Of a DNA stretch of 64,000 nt, positions 50,698 to 59,726 are shown piece by piece. This DNA comes from Sporomusa malonica (GTDB lineage: Bacteria > Bacillota > Negativicutes > Sporomusales > Sporomusaceae), in the NCBI RefSeq assembly GCF_900176355.1, contig NZ_FWXI01000019.1:43633-107632 (forward strand), in the 5' to 3' direction. Below the pieces are notes generated by a model that searched no databases, was not told the origin of the DNA, and saw only the letters and a list, made by a program, of their open reading frames with translations. The position numbers were made by a program, and so were the translations under genes. How positions within the stretch are numbered: position 1 is the stretch's first letter; the number at the start of each line of letters is the position of its first letter.

Positions 50698-52449
50698 TTA
50701 TTCTTTAGTAGTGGTTGCTGCAGGCGCATCTTGGGGGGGATTTGTGGTCGCTAGTAGTTCGCTGCGCTCATTCATTGTTTTAGTAATCCGCTTGATGTAA
50801 TTGCTCGTTCCGCTAATGATATCAACAAATGAACTTCTCTTAAATTCGAACAGGTCTGCCTTCGAACTATACCCGATGGCTTGGCTCATCATCAAATAGT
50901 CGTCGGAGATGTTGATAGGAATTCCCATGTCTACAATCGCTCTATTTAATCTACCTATTTCTTTGAGCAGCTTTTTTACATCCAAATCGTTCAGTGTATA
51001 GTCGAGTTTGCGCCAGAACTCTACAGGCTTGTAAATGGAATACTCGTAGCGCATAAGCTCATTTACAAATTTTTCTCCTAATTTGAATCCCAGTTTTTCT
51101 TTTTCGTCAAACCAGGCAGTCCCAGGGAGTACGCCTGGTGGATTTACGATCACCGCATCAGGATTCGCTTCTCGAATTAAGCTTACGTTTTGCTCGAACA
51201 CCTCTTCAAGGGTTACTCCTGGGATGACCGGGCAGGGATAAATCATTGATAATACGATTTGGCAAGAAACGCCTTCTGCTGCTGCCGCCAGCTTGATGCA
51301 TTGAATTGTATCAATAATGTCTTTTCTTACTACCCCTTTATTCATTATTTTGTCATTGATCTCATCATGGCCGGTTTCTCCGCCCAAAAACACGGCTCTG
51401 AGACCAGATCTGATCATCAGGCGATAGGTCTCATAGTCATGTTCTGATGGTTTGCCTGGCCGGGCAAACATGGAATAATTTATTTTTAAATGCTCAGCTA
51501 AGATCATTTGAGCAATGGCTCTGCCATGACCTAGCGGCGTTTCGGAGCTGCTGAAGCGGAAAAAAGCGATACCCCGGCTCGTCATTGCCATGATCTCGTT
51601 TTTTATCTCATCTACAGGTCGAGGAGTGTAATGCGTATTTTGCCTTGTATGCGAGCAAAAGCTGCACTTATTCCAGGTGCAACCAAGACCATCGATCAAA
51701 GTATGAAACCATAGCTTGTCTGACATGTCTGCAGGTCTGTATCTTGGAATAGTAAATGAGTGAAACATGTAGTCACCTTGCTCGTGGTAGTGCCCTGTCC
51801 TAATTAATGGTGAGGTCCCAATCTCCCGGCGCACCAGTTCTAAGAAGGCTGCTTTTGTCGGAACGGTTTTTCTCATATTTAGCAGATACTCCAACATCTC
51901 TTCTCCAGGCCCCATAATGGCCAGATCAAATTCCCCCTGCGCCAGAACGTACTCACCGTATACCTTTACATGCGGGCCGCCGGCAATTACTGTGGTTTCT
52001 GGACTTGCCTCCCTGATTTTCTGGGATAACTTGATACTCCAGGAATAGGGGGCTCCTCCCCAAACTTTTATTCCCACAAAAGGGATTTGCTCAGCTTTTA
52101 CCAGGGTGACGATATTATCAATAATCGTGTCCATATGATTTTTACGGAAACCAAGAGCTAACGATTGTACAGGCCAAGCCAATAACAGGGCAAGTATTGA
52201 TAACAACTTAAATCGGCTGTTATATGCTAGCTGTAGTTTGACTAATGTACGAAGCAACTGAGTGCACCAGCTAGGGACGCCCTTTTCGACAAGGGATATC
52301 CGTTGCTCGTCGGCAACATAAACACTGAACCCGCGATCCTCAAGATAGGTGCGAATCACTGCCAGCCCGTTTTCTAACGCCGCATCAGAAGCAATTCTTT
52401 GTCTAGGCGCAAAGCTATTAACCAATAACAATTCAATATTTTTATTCAT
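50698..52449 (-). CDS. B12-binding radical SAM protein
   Basis: 583-aa protein. Residues 1-190 resemble a cobalamin-binding domain, with a hydrophobic insert around residues 80-100; residues 235-450 are a radical SAM domain whose cluster motif is GCTWNKCSFC, a CX4CX2C spacing instead of the standard CX3CX2C. The family includes methylases and ring-forming enzymes, but no clear subfamily is recognised. AAGGAGGACAAAATC precedes the ATG, which overlaps the upstream GNAT-cNMP gene by 8 bp, so the two are coupled. The C-terminal 130 residues have no motif I know. Confidence 0.7.
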   Translation of the reverse strand: MNKNIELLLVNSFAPRQRIASDAALENGLAVIRTYLEDRGFSVYVADEQRISLVEKGVPSWCTQLLRTLVKLQLAYNSRFKLLSILALLLAWPVQSLALGFRKNHMDTIIDNIVTLVKAEQIPFVGIKVWGGAPYSWSIKLSQKIREASPETTVIAGGPHVKVYGEYVLAQGEFDLAIMGPGEEMLEYLLNMRKTVPTKAAFLELVRREIGTSPLIRTGHYHEQGDYMFHSFTIPRYRPADMSDKLWFHTLIDGLGCTWNKCSFCSHTRQNTHYTPRPVDEIKNEIMAMTSRGIAFFRFSSSETPLGHGRAIAQMILAEHLKINYSMFARPGKPSEHDYETYRLMIRSGLRAVFLGGETGHDEINDKIMNKGVVRKDIIDTIQCIKLAAAAEGVSCQIVLSMIYPCPVIPGVTLEEVFEQNVSLIREANPDAVIVNPPGVLPGTAWFDEKEKLGFKLGEKFVNELMRYEYSIYKPVEFWRKLDYTLNDLDVKKLLKEIGRLNRAIVDMGIPINISDDYLMMSQAIGYSSKADLFEFKRSSFVDIISGTSNYIKRITKTMNERSELLATTNPPQDAPAATTTKE

Positions 52450-53620
52450 GATTTTGTCCTCCTTGTTGTGTATTCAGGTAATCTTGGGAAAGCGGTTGAG
52501 CGATTTTGAGGTTATTTAGTAAGGTTTTGGACGCTTCTTGGTAAAGGTGTTGATAGCGTTCAAATGACTGTCGCGATAGCACAAATAATTCACATTCGGT
52601 TAAAGCGAATATTGAGTTTGTTTGTCGCGACTGGTCGGGAAATGTCAAACTGCCAAAATGCTCGCCAGCCTGCAGAATATGGGAGTCTTTATTCGACGAC
52701 GAAACCAGGGTGCCTGATAGCAGAATATATAAATCGTTGCATAGGCTGTCTTGGTGTAGAATGCAGTCGCCTGGCGCGCAGGAGAATATGACTCCTGCCA
52801 GTAGAAGATTGATAATTTTCTCAGTGTCGAGGTTTTTAAATATCGGAAATGTGAACGGAGAAGGGCTTAGCTTGGATTCTACATATTTCCATAAGCTTTT
52901 TTGTGTGACAAGTTGGGTGTTATGATATCTTGCAACTTCTGGGAATGTCTCTGAAAAACGCTGTACCATTGACAAATCGCTAGGATGTTTACGAGCAAGG
53001 CGATAGATGGGGGACTTGATAGCCTTCATGTGCTCTATATCCTGGATCATCATGACCAATGGAACCAAAAGGCCATATCCTGGATCAGTAAAATTTTTAG
53101 TAAATCTCCTAAACCCTAATCGTTCGTATAATGGAACGACTGATGGATTACAACCCCCAAAGCAGAATGTTACTTTCTGGGCACTGAGTAGCCGATATGA
53201 TTCGACAAGCATCAGATAAAATGCGGGTGAACTCCGGTAGTGAGGTTTGGCAGCTATCTTAGTAACGAGACCAAAGTACGAGTTTGAAGGATCAGCATGT
53301 ACTGTCTTGAATTTATGCAGCTGAAAAGTGTCAACTAAGTCGGCAGGGTAGTCTTCCACAGAAGCAATGGTAACACGCAGTGTAGCAGCAATCTCGCTCC
53401 CAGCCTTTACGTAAATCAATATGCTCCGATCATCCATGGCATCAATAATCTGTTTTCTCTTCCTGAGGATTGATTCCAATGGTTTACCCATTTCTTCGAC
53501 ATATACTTGATAACGCAGTTTATAGATCTCGTTTTTTTCCCATGGGTGTGCAGCGATGCGGACTTGCATTGGGCAATCTACCATATCGCTGGAAAGATCC
53601 TGGTTTTCTTTGCTGCTCAT
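52442..53620 (-). CDS. N-acyl-amino-acid-synthase-like GNAT fused to cyclic-nucleotide-binding domain
   Basis: 392-aa fusion. Residues 15-205 look like a FeeM/LuxI-type acyltransferase (LRYQVYVEEMGKPLES, then a Pro/Gly-rich core and a typical NPSVVPLYERLGF end). Residues 260-375 are a Crp-type cyclic-nucleotide-binding domain: GDCILHQDSLCNDLYILLSG and EHFGSLTF...SRQTNSI. No DNA-binding helix follows, so it is not a Crp regulator. The nucleotide may control acyl transfer. Overlaps the radical SAM gene by 8 bp, which points to a shared biosynthetic or signalling role. Confidence 0.72.
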   Translation of the reverse strand: MSSKENQDLSSDMVDCPMQVRIAAHPWEKNEIYKLRYQVYVEEMGKPLESILRKRKQIIDAMDDRSILIYVKAGSEIAATLRVTIASVEDYPADLVDTFQLHKFKTVHADPSNSYFGLVTKIAAKPHYRSSPAFYLMLVESYRLLSAQKVTFCFGGCNPSVVPLYERLGFRRFTKNFTDPGYGLLVPLVMMIQDIEHMKAIKSPIYRLARKHPSDLSMVQRFSETFPEVARYHNTQLVTQKSLWKYVESKLSPSPFTFPIFKNLDTEKIINLLLAGVIFSCAPGDCILHQDSLCNDLYILLSGTLVSSSNKDSHILQAGEHFGSLTFPDQSRQTNSIFALTECELFVLSRQSFERYQHLYQEASKTLLNNLKIAQPLSQDYLNTQQGGQNHE

Positions 53621-53648
53621 GTTAAATCATCCTCCAATTTTGTTTTAG

Positions 53649-53681
53649 TTAGGGACTACAGGAGCATGTCAATACATTCAA
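53649..53681 (-). CDS. Tiny ORF (10 codons) ahead of the GNAT-radical SAM pair
   Basis: TTG start with AAGGAGG eight bases upstream, encoding MNVLTCSCSP then TAA, ending about 28 bp before the GNAT-fusion start. An in-frame ATG (53687) would be only 2 bp from the ribosome site. The strong ribosome site is the main evidence; a leader peptide or a very short precursor with two Cys is possible. Confidence 0.25.
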   Translation of the reverse strand: MNVLTCSCSP

Positions 53682-53740
53682 AGGCATCACCTCCTTCACG
53701 CATAATAGTTAAAAAATTATGGCGTTGCTGGAAATCCTGT

Positions 53741-53770
53741 AAAAAAAAAAGAGCCCAGTATTAGGGCTCT
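53741..53770 (-). terminator. Terminator of the histidine kinase gene
   Basis: AGAGCCC-AGTATT-AGGGCTCT; followed on the minus strand by ten T. About 30 bp beyond the kinase stop, between it and the tiny ORF. Confidence 0.88.
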
Positions 53771-53799
53771 CTTAGTTAATGTAAGGGTCTTTCGATCAG

Positions 53800-55458
53800 T
53801 TATTTTTTAAATATTATATAGAAGATTGTGCCTGATGGGCCTGATACTACTTGGACTTTGGCCTGGTGATCGTTAGCAATCCTATAGACCACCGCAAGGC
53901 CGAGGCCGGTTCCGTTTTCTTTGGTAGTCAGAAAGGGCTTGCCGATATTCTCGAGAATGTGCGGAGGTATTCCGGTTCCATGATCTTGAGTTTCCAGGAC
54001 TACATCCCCGTCTTTAACATAGGTTCGTATTGTCACGGTTCCACCAGGTTCCATTGCCTCAAGGCCATTACGAACTAAATTCAAGATCAATTGCCGTATT
54101 TCTTTCCCGTCTAGGTGTATCTCAGGTATGGACCCAGGAATAAAGTGAATATCCATGCTTGTAGCATTTGCAGCAGCTTTTATCAACGGATATATGTCCT
54201 GAATGATAGAGTTGAGTTGGTGGAAACCCATATCTCTTGACTTATTCTGACAAAGGGCCAGATACTCTTTGATAATCAAATTAGCTCGATCTAATTCGCT
54301 AATTAATAGATTAAAATGGTCTTTGTAACTTAAAAATTCATCTTTTCTTCGAAAAAATTGCAGGTAGCCGTTTACTGTTGTTAAAGGATTTCTAATCTCG
54401 TGCGCAACATTTGCTGCCATTTGCCCCACTGTGTTTAGTCGATCCAACCGAGAGACGTCTTGTTCTAAGGCTTTTCGAGTCGAAATATCGCGAATGATTC
54501 CTTCAAAACTAATACATGAGCCGCCTTCATCAAAAATAGGAACCGTTGTTTGTTCAGCCCAAATCACAGTGTGATCGCGCCGGATAAGGCGCATAACTAT
54601 CGGGCTAGTTGAAACCGTAACAGGGTTACTGACAAGATTCTCTACCCAGAAGGCATCGCTTGGATGAATTAGCGAAAAAAGCAGGTCAGGTGATTCATAG
54701 TATTCGTCGCTGCTATAACCGGTTAGCTTGCCTATAGATGGGCTTACATAATCAAAACCATGCGATGGTTTTAGCCGGTAGAGGTAGATAGTATCGGCTG
54801 CGTTTTCAGCCAGTAGGCGGTATTGATTGTCTTTGGCTACCAATTCACGGAAGTTCTTTTCAACATATAGCATCAGAGTACCGATAGCTATAATGAACCG
54901 GAGAATACCGCTAATTAAAAAACCCCATGGTGCGAACCAGCTTACCGAGACGAGGAAAGGCATATCTAGAGTGTGTAATCCTGTTCCAATAAACGCAATG
55001 CCGACAACAGTTTTACCCCAACTCTTACTGTCAAAATGGCGTATAAACATCCACCCGTGCCAAAAATAAATGTATGCTATATAGGCAAGGGTGGGGAACG
55101 CTGTTATAGAAAAGGGAGCATTAAAATAAACGGCAATGTCAGAGAATAGGGTCAAAGCGATACCCCAATAATACCAGCCCTTATGCATTTTTCGTTCAAG
55201 GAACTTACTTGTGGCAAATACAAGAAGTATATAATTGGCGATTGATACGAATTGGATTCCAATTAAAGTGGATGTAGTGATTTGGGGCAGTGGTGTGCGG
55301 TAAAATATTTGAGTTAAAAAGTGCACCAGCCAGAAAACTGCCCATAAGCCAATATAGGGTTGACGGTAAAGCCAGAATAAGAAAAAATAAACACAAGCCA
55401 CAGCGAACGTAGCTGATAGAGTTGCAATAATTGAAAGATCATAAAAGGTCATGTGCAA
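53800..55458 (-). CDS. PAS-containing sensor histidine kinase, sporulation-kinase type
   Basis: 552-aa kinase. Residues 1-205 hold about seven membrane helices, residues 215-335 a PAS domain, then HisKA with the phospho-acceptor HEIRNPLTTVNGYL (near residue 355) and the HATPase domain (NLVRNGLEAM, DHGTGIP, GTGLGLAVV). The HEIRNPLT form and membrane-PAS layout are typical of KinB/KinE-like kinases that feed Spo0A. Start TTG 55458 or ATG 55452, both after GGGGGAGA. No response regulator gene follows, fitting an orphan kinase. Confidence 0.88.
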   Translation of the reverse strand: MHMTFYDLSIIATLSATFAVACVYFFLFWLYRQPYIGLWAVFWLVHFLTQIFYRTPLPQITTSTLIGIQFVSIANYILLVFATSKFLERKMHKGWYYWGIALTLFSDIAVYFNAPFSITAFPTLAYIAYIYFWHGWMFIRHFDSKSWGKTVVGIAFIGTGLHTLDMPFLVSVSWFAPWGFLISGILRFIIAIGTLMLYVEKNFRELVAKDNQYRLLAENAADTIYLYRLKPSHGFDYVSPSIGKLTGYSSDEYYESPDLLFSLIHPSDAFWVENLVSNPVTVSTSPIVMRLIRRDHTVIWAEQTTVPIFDEGGSCISFEGIIRDISTRKALEQDVSRLDRLNTVGQMAANVAHEIRNPLTTVNGYLQFFRRKDEFLSYKDHFNLLISELDRANLIIKEYLALCQNKSRDMGFHQLNSIIQDIYPLIKAAANATSMDIHFIPGSIPEIHLDGKEIRQLILNLVRNGLEAMEPGGTVTIRTYVKDGDVVLETQDHGTGIPPHILENIGKPFLTTKENGTGLGLAVVYRIANDHQAKVQVVSGPSGTIFYIIFKK

Positions 55459-55641
55459 TCTTTCTCCCCCTTTTTTTTCGCGGGACTATAGATACTACAA
55501 CTAAATTTTTGCATTTACGTACACTTTTGGTAATTATAACAAAGAGTTGTTGCAAAATATGGAGATTTATGCCGAATAACAGAGTATTATTGAATATGCT
55601 GGATATTAAAAAGAAACGTATAATAAGCAAAAGGGGATATT

Positions 55642-56091
55642 ATGAAAATTTTAATTGATGCCGATGCCTGTCCGAAGGCAGCTCTTCAGATATGTGTCCG
55701 AATAGGCCAGAAATATAATATTCCTGTTTGGACGGTTGCCAGTTTTAATCACAATATTGTATCTGATCATCATGTAGTAGTAGGCAGTGCATCCCAGGAA
55801 GCAGACATAAAATTAATAAATCTGACTGATCCAAGCGATGTAATTGTTACTCAGGATTGGGGACTGGCCTCTATGGTACTAGGAAAGTCAGCGTATTGTC
55901 TTAGTCCAACTGGCAAAGTATATAGTCCAGAAACAATCGAATTTCTGCTAGAAGAACGGGAAATGAAAGCTAAGTTTCGCCGTGGCGGCGGAAGAACCAA
56001 GGGGCCTAGTAAAAGGGCACGGGAAGATGATCAACGATTTGAGGCGGCAATTGAACGGTTAATTGCCCATAGTAGTAGCAGCGACTGCTGA
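55642..56091 (+). CDS. UPF0178 (YaiI/YqxD) family protein
   Basis: 149-aa PIN-like fold protein of DUF188. The opening [20 protein letters not shown] and the central [12 protein letters not shown] are diagnostic. The DADACP acidic site suggests a nuclease-like active site, but function is unestablished. AAAAGGGGATATT precedes the ATG. No partner gene. Confidence 0.88.
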   Translation: MKILIDADACPKAALQICVRIGQKYNIPVWTVASFNHNIVSDHHVVVGSASQEADIKLINLTDPSDVIVTQDWGLASMVLGKSAYCLSPTGKVYSPETIEFLLEEREMKAKFRRGGGRTKGPSKRAREDDQRFEAAIERLIAHSSSSDC

Positions 56092-56124
56092 GTGGTTGTT
56101 CAGTATTTGCCTACTGATTTCTGA

Positions 56125-56154
56125 TTGACGATAAACTGGCCTAACTGTTATAAT
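56125..56154 (+). promoter_or_regulatory. Promoter of the fluoride operon
   Basis: TTGACG and TATAAT separated by 18 bp, immediately upstream of the riboswitch; predicted start near 56161. Confidence 0.8.
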
Positions 56155-56174
56155 TTACCTACAGATGGATATTT

Positions 56175-56250
56175 GGGGCGATGGAGTTCGCCATTAACCC
56201 CGTGTCGAACGGTGATGACTCCTACCAGGTGCCTGGTAGGAGTTCTGTTC
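56175..56250 (+). ncRNA. Fluoride (crcB) riboswitch
   Basis: The aptamer GGCGATGGAGTTCGCC followed by AACCCCG and GATGACTCCTAC matches the fluoride riboswitch consensus. An overlapping stem, ACTCCTACCAGG-TG-CCTGGTAGGAGT (56218-56243), uses part of the aptamer and forms the switching hairpin, though no clear T-run follows, so the mechanism may be partly translational. It precedes DUF190 and crcB genes. Confidence 0.92.
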
Positions 56251-56305
56251 TATACTATGACCAGCATAAGGGAAGGGGTTAGGAGCCGAAAAAGGGGAGG
56301 TATAT

Positions 56306-56653
56306 ATGCCTAAGATTACGGGTAAAGCCAAGCGTTTACGGATTTATATTGGTGAGCATGACCGTTACAAAGAAAAAGCTCTTTATTATGCCATTATAGA
56401 AAAGGCTAAAGAGCTTGACTTAGCAGGAGCCACTATGTTTCGCGGTTTAATGGGCTATGGTGCAAACAGCCGGATTCACACTGCAAGTATTGTTGATTTG
56501 TCAAGTGATTTGCCGATTCTGGTCGAAATTATTGACAGTGAGGAGTATATTAATAAATTGCTTCCTTTTATTGACGAAATGCTGCAAGAAGGACTAGTTA
56601 CTCTCGATGACATTGAAGTAATCAAATATGGCAAAACACGGCCGCAACGATAG
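56306..56653 (+). CDS. DUF190 family protein (fluoride operon)
   Basis: 115-aa protein of DUF190. Recognised from KAKRLRIYIGEHDRY and GATMFRGLMGYGAN. It is under the fluoride riboswitch with crcB, as is common for this family; a PII-like fold with a possible regulatory or fluoride-linked role is likely. AAAGGGGAGGTATAT precedes the ATG. Confidence 0.9.
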   Translation: MPKITGKAKRLRIYIGEHDRYKEKALYYAIIEKAKELDLAGATMFRGLMGYGANSRIHTASIVDLSSDLPILVEIIDSEEYINKLLPFIDEMLQEGLVTLDDIEVIKYGKTRPQR

Positions 56654-56681
56654 AATAAGTTTTTGCCGCTAGGAGGTACAC

Positions 56682-57068
56682 ATGCTGATTAACATACTAA
56701 TCGTTACGCTGGGCGGGGGAATAGGGGCCGCATCAAGATATGTAGTCTCCTCTTGGGCTGCAGAGCGCTTTGGATCTAATTTTCCTTATGGAACTTTACT
56801 TGTCAATGTTGCAGGATGCTTTATTATTGGCCTATTTCTGGCTTTAGTGACTGATAAGCTTATCGTCAAGCCGGAGTGGCGGCTGTTTGTCACTACAGGG
56901 TTTCTGGGCGGATTAACAACGTTTTCATCATTTAGTTATGAGACAATAAAACTGCTGCAGGAAGCCGGTATTTCCCTTGCGCTGTATAATGTTTTAGCCA
57001 ACTGCGTAATAGGTTTTTTTGCAACCTGGATGGGGATTAATTTTGCGAGGTGCTTGACTCTTTCATAA
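56682..57068 (+). CDS. crcB: Fluoride exporter CrcB/FluC
   Basis: 128-aa four-helix fluoride channel. GGGIGAASRYVVSSWA, NVAGCFIIGLFLA with the signature Asn, and TTGFLGGLTTFSSFSYE (fluoride-selective Phe/Thr region) are all visible. AGGAGGTACAC precedes ATG. It is co-transcribed with DUF190 under the riboswitch and exports fluoride as a dimer. Confidence 0.95.
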   Translation: MLINILIVTLGGGIGAASRYVVSSWAAERFGSNFPYGTLLVNVAGCFIIGLFLALVTDKLIVKPEWRLFVTTGFLGGLTTFSSFSYETIKLLQEAGISLALYNVLANCVIGFFATWMGINFARCLTLS

Positions 57069-57110
57069 AATAAAAACAGTAATCATTTATTGATAAATAG
57101 GAGAGATAAT

Positions 57111-57584
57111 ATGATTGAAGTAACTATGCCAGACGGGAGACAATTAAGCTTTAAGCATGTTGTTTTTGATTATAACGGAACCTTGGCCGAAGATGGTGTT
57201 CTGAGTGATTCTGTCCGAGAATTACTGCGAGAATTGGCTGCCAAAGTTCATGTAGTGGTTATTACGGCAGACACCTTCGGGGCAGCGCGCGAGCAACTGA
57301 AGGGTATTGAGGGCGTGGAACTTATTATCTTGGGCAGCCAAGCAGATGGTACAGAAAAGGCACGATATGTCAGCGAGTGGGGCTCAGACAGCACAGTAGT
57401 CATTGGAAACGGTGTGAATGATCAGCCGATGTTCTTTATTGCCAGCCTAAAGATTGCCGTTCTTGGGCCTGAAGGACTTAGCAGCGGAGTATTGTCAGCG
57501 TCTAACATTGTTGTTAGGAGTCCGGAAGATGCGATCCGCCTGTTGCTTAATGCTAAACGCCTTATTGCCACTTTGAGGCGGTAA
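57111..57584 (+). CDS. HAD-family protein with DYNGT nucleophile loop
   Basis: 157-aa HAD-fold protein of the soluble P-type-ATPase-like group (COG4087). Motif I is DYNGTLA, with the nucleophile Asp kept but the second acidic residue replaced by Asn, motif II is ITAD and motif III/IV is GNGVND. ATG at 57111 with AGGAGAGATAAT upstream. The Asn change suggests altered phosphatase chemistry or a non-catalytic role. It follows crcB by 42 bp but is probably not part of the fluoride response. Confidence 0.75.
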   Translation: MIEVTMPDGRQLSFKHVVFDYNGTLAEDGVLSDSVRELLRELAAKVHVVVITADTFGAAREQLKGIEGVELIILGSQADGTEKARYVSEWGSDSTVVIGNGVNDQPMFFIASLKIAVLGPEGLSSGVLSASNIVVRSPEDAIRLLLNAKRLIATLRR

Positions 57585-57683
57585 TAGCTAAACGATTCTC
57601 CTTCCTGTAAGTTTTCAAACATAATCTAAACAATTATGTACGATACTGAAAACAACTTAGTAACATACAGGAGGGACAATGTT

Positions 57684-58067
57684 TTGGCAGCAAAGATAAT
57701 TCCATTTCCCCAGAAGTCTGAAATCAACTTAACAGAAATAGAGCGGCTTTTCCGGCAGTGGCTGAGCGAAATATCGGGGAACCCTGATCTTATTGAGCAT
57801 GTCACAGCGCGCATGATGGCTTTTGTCGATAAATATGCGAACAAATGGTTTGAGCCTACCTTTAATTTGGCAGTCCCCCCTCATTTTAGCCAGGAAGAAG
57901 CGAAAGCGCTATTGGTTTCAATCGAAAGGGGCGTTGACAATACGGCAAACCAGGTGCATGAGATGATTAACAGAATCATAGTCGAGCGATTTTTTCTTGA
58001 GATAGAAATATATGAAAGCCTCAATAGTGAGGAAAAACACCATTGGCCTGGTTTCAAGAATTCTTAG
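57684..58067 (+). CDS. Hypothetical protein
   Basis: About 127 aa, no recognised domain. TTG at 57684 (MAAKIIPFPQ) has GGAGGG eight bases upstream; the open frame from 57636 lacks such a site. The protein is mostly helical with many acidic and charged residues, no membrane segment. Transcribed with the HAD gene on the same strand, separated by 99 bp. Nothing here fixes a function. Confidence 0.6.
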   Translation: MAAKIIPFPQKSEINLTEIERLFRQWLSEISGNPDLIEHVTARMMAFVDKYANKWFEPTFNLAVPPHFSQEEAKALLVSIERGVDNTANQVHEMINRIIVERFFLEIEIYESLNSEEKHHWPGFKNS

Positions 58068-58120
58068 CCGCATTTTCTTTATTTAGGAATTGGCCTCCAC
58101 AATATACCGGCGGTATGGTG

Positions 58121-58149
58121 TTGATTTTTTTACGGTGTCAGGATATAAT
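58121..58149 (+). promoter_or_regulatory. Promoter of tadA
   Basis: TTGATT and TATAAT separated by 17 bp, 44 bp before the tadA start. Confidence 0.65.
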
Positions 58150-58192
58150 ATCACAGTGACATTTCAGCAAGCCTCTGTGGCGGTGAGAGAAT

Positions 58193-58642
58193 ATGGATGA
58201 CAGTTACTATATGGGCCTGGCGTTGGTTGAGGCTAAAAAAGCGTATGACCTAGGCGAAGTGCCAATTGGCGCTGTAATCGTTGTGGACGGTCAGGTTGTG
58301 ACCAGCGCGCATAATATGCGCGAACTATGGCATGATGCTACTGCCCATGCGGAAGTAATAGCCATTCGAGCAGCCTGCAAAGCATTAAACCGCTGGCGGT
58401 TGACGGGCGCTACACTTTATGTTACTATAGAGCCGTGTCCCATGTGTGCTGGTGCACTCATCATGAGTCGCATTGACAGACTGGTGTATGGTAGTCCCGA
58501 CTACAAAGCCGGAGCGGTGGAATCACTTTTTAATGTTGTACAAAACCCTGCACTTAACCACCGGATGGAAGTAACGTCTGGCGTGCGTGCTGATGAATGC
58601 GCAACAATTATGAAAGATTTTTTTCGCCAAAGACGGAAATAA
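58193..58642 (+). CDS. tadA: tRNA-specific adenosine deaminase
   Basis: 149-aa zinc enzyme converting A34 to inosine in tRNA-Arg. The zinc and proton-shuttle motif HAEVIAI and the second motif PCPMCAG are intact, followed by ALIMSRIDRLVYG. ATG at 58193. It precedes a tRNA-Ser gene; in many Firmicutes tadA is followed by the SRP RNA and dnaX, which are not here. Confidence 0.94.
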   Translation: MDDSYYMGLALVEAKKAYDLGEVPIGAVIVVDGQVVTSAHNMRELWHDATAHAEVIAIRAACKALNRWRLTGATLYVTIEPCPMCAGALIMSRIDRLVYGSPDYKAGAVESLFNVVQNPALNHRMEVTSGVRADECATIMKDFFRQRRK

Positions 58643-58647
58643 TTCAC

Positions 58648-58739
<92 letters not shown>

Positions 58740-58742
58740 GAA

Positions 58743-58781
58743 AAAAAGGCTTCACGCAAAACTGCGTGAAGCCTTTTTTAG
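58743..58781 (+). terminator. Terminator after tRNA-Ser
   Basis: AAAGGCTTCACGCA-AAAC-TGCGTGAAGCCTTTTTTT, an almost perfect 14-bp stem. Confidence 0.93.
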
Positions 58782-58936
58782 TTAAAATAGGAGAAATTGT
58801 ATTTTCGACCCCAACTGAAAGTAGAGCGTGTAGAATTGCCTGGGACAAGGAACCTGTCCGAACCCACTGAAAAAACCTTCTTTTTAAGAGGCAAAACAAA
58901 TTCGTTTTGCTAAATTGTTTGACAAACATTTCAATT

Positions 58937-59400
58937 TTAAGCGGTTTTGGGTAAAAACAGAAAAATTGAGGATACCAAGGCGGCTATCCTTTTCAAGTTA
59001 ACTGCCAAAGCAGTTAACTTAGCTTGCATACTCACGTTTTTAAGACCGTACCCCTTGGCACGGTCTAATCCATGGAACTGCTTCATTTCACCGTTTTTCC
59101 ATTCATGGCTTGCACGTTTTTTATACTTTTCTTTAAATTTTTGGGTTTGTGCTCGTTGACTATGTTCATAATAGTCAGCTGTATTAATTCCAACATCCAA
59201 TCGTTTGACTACTGTTTCTTTCCCGGCGCACTCTATCTTATGCGGACAATCTTTACACATAGTCTTATCAAATGTATATCTCATACTATCTTGTGCCCAA
59301 CCGGATTTTCCGCACTTTTTACGTTTTTTATCTACCGTATAATTTCCCATCTTACAAAACCATTGATCGCTGTCTTTATTATATTTGGTGCTACTACTCT
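58937..59400 (-). pseudogene. IS1182-family transposase relic (C-terminal part)
   Basis: A 137-aa frame (58937-59350) starting MGNYTVDKKRKKCGKSG and containing the cysteine pair CKDCPHKIEC and a C-terminal block with ERASH/ASHEWKNGEMKQFHGLDRAKGYGL-like order resembles the end of IS1182-type DDE transposases. About 50 more bases upstream are still open, but the N-terminal catalytic part is missing. No terminal inverted repeats were found. A dead element, downstream of the tRNA-Ser gene; tRNA ends are common sites for such insertions. Confidence 0.7.
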
Positions 59401-59726
59401 GTAAGGTTTGTCGGCGACGGCAGAACCTTTTGTCATCGAAATAGGTGGATTTGCAAGGTTGCGGATCGCCTCTACCAGCTAAAACCGGAAAGTGAAAATG
59501 AACTTAAAAGAGATGTTTGCTATTATATGGTGAACAACTCTTTTTCGTAAGCACCAATTAAATCGACATCTAGACAAACAGACTTTTCTTGTTTTGGTGG
59601 ACTACTTTTAGGGTAGAGGATTTGTCTTTACATGTCAAAAAAAATATGGTACTTTTAGACATAGGGGTAACCCTAAGTATAATTGCCACACACTGTTGTG
59701 ATTGCAACTGCCCGGGAGGCGCTTCA
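59401..59726 (+). other. Region between IS relic and LuxR gene, no clear gene
   Basis: About 325 bp. Short open stretches exist in several frames but none has both a ribosome site and a recognisable product. The last 20 bp contain the GGGAGGCGC ribosome site of the next gene. Confidence 0.5.

Noticed and set aside
52442..53620. Crp/Fnr transcription regulator
   Set aside because: A cyclic-nucleotide-binding domain is present but no DNA-binding HTH follows it; the N-terminal part is an acyltransferase.
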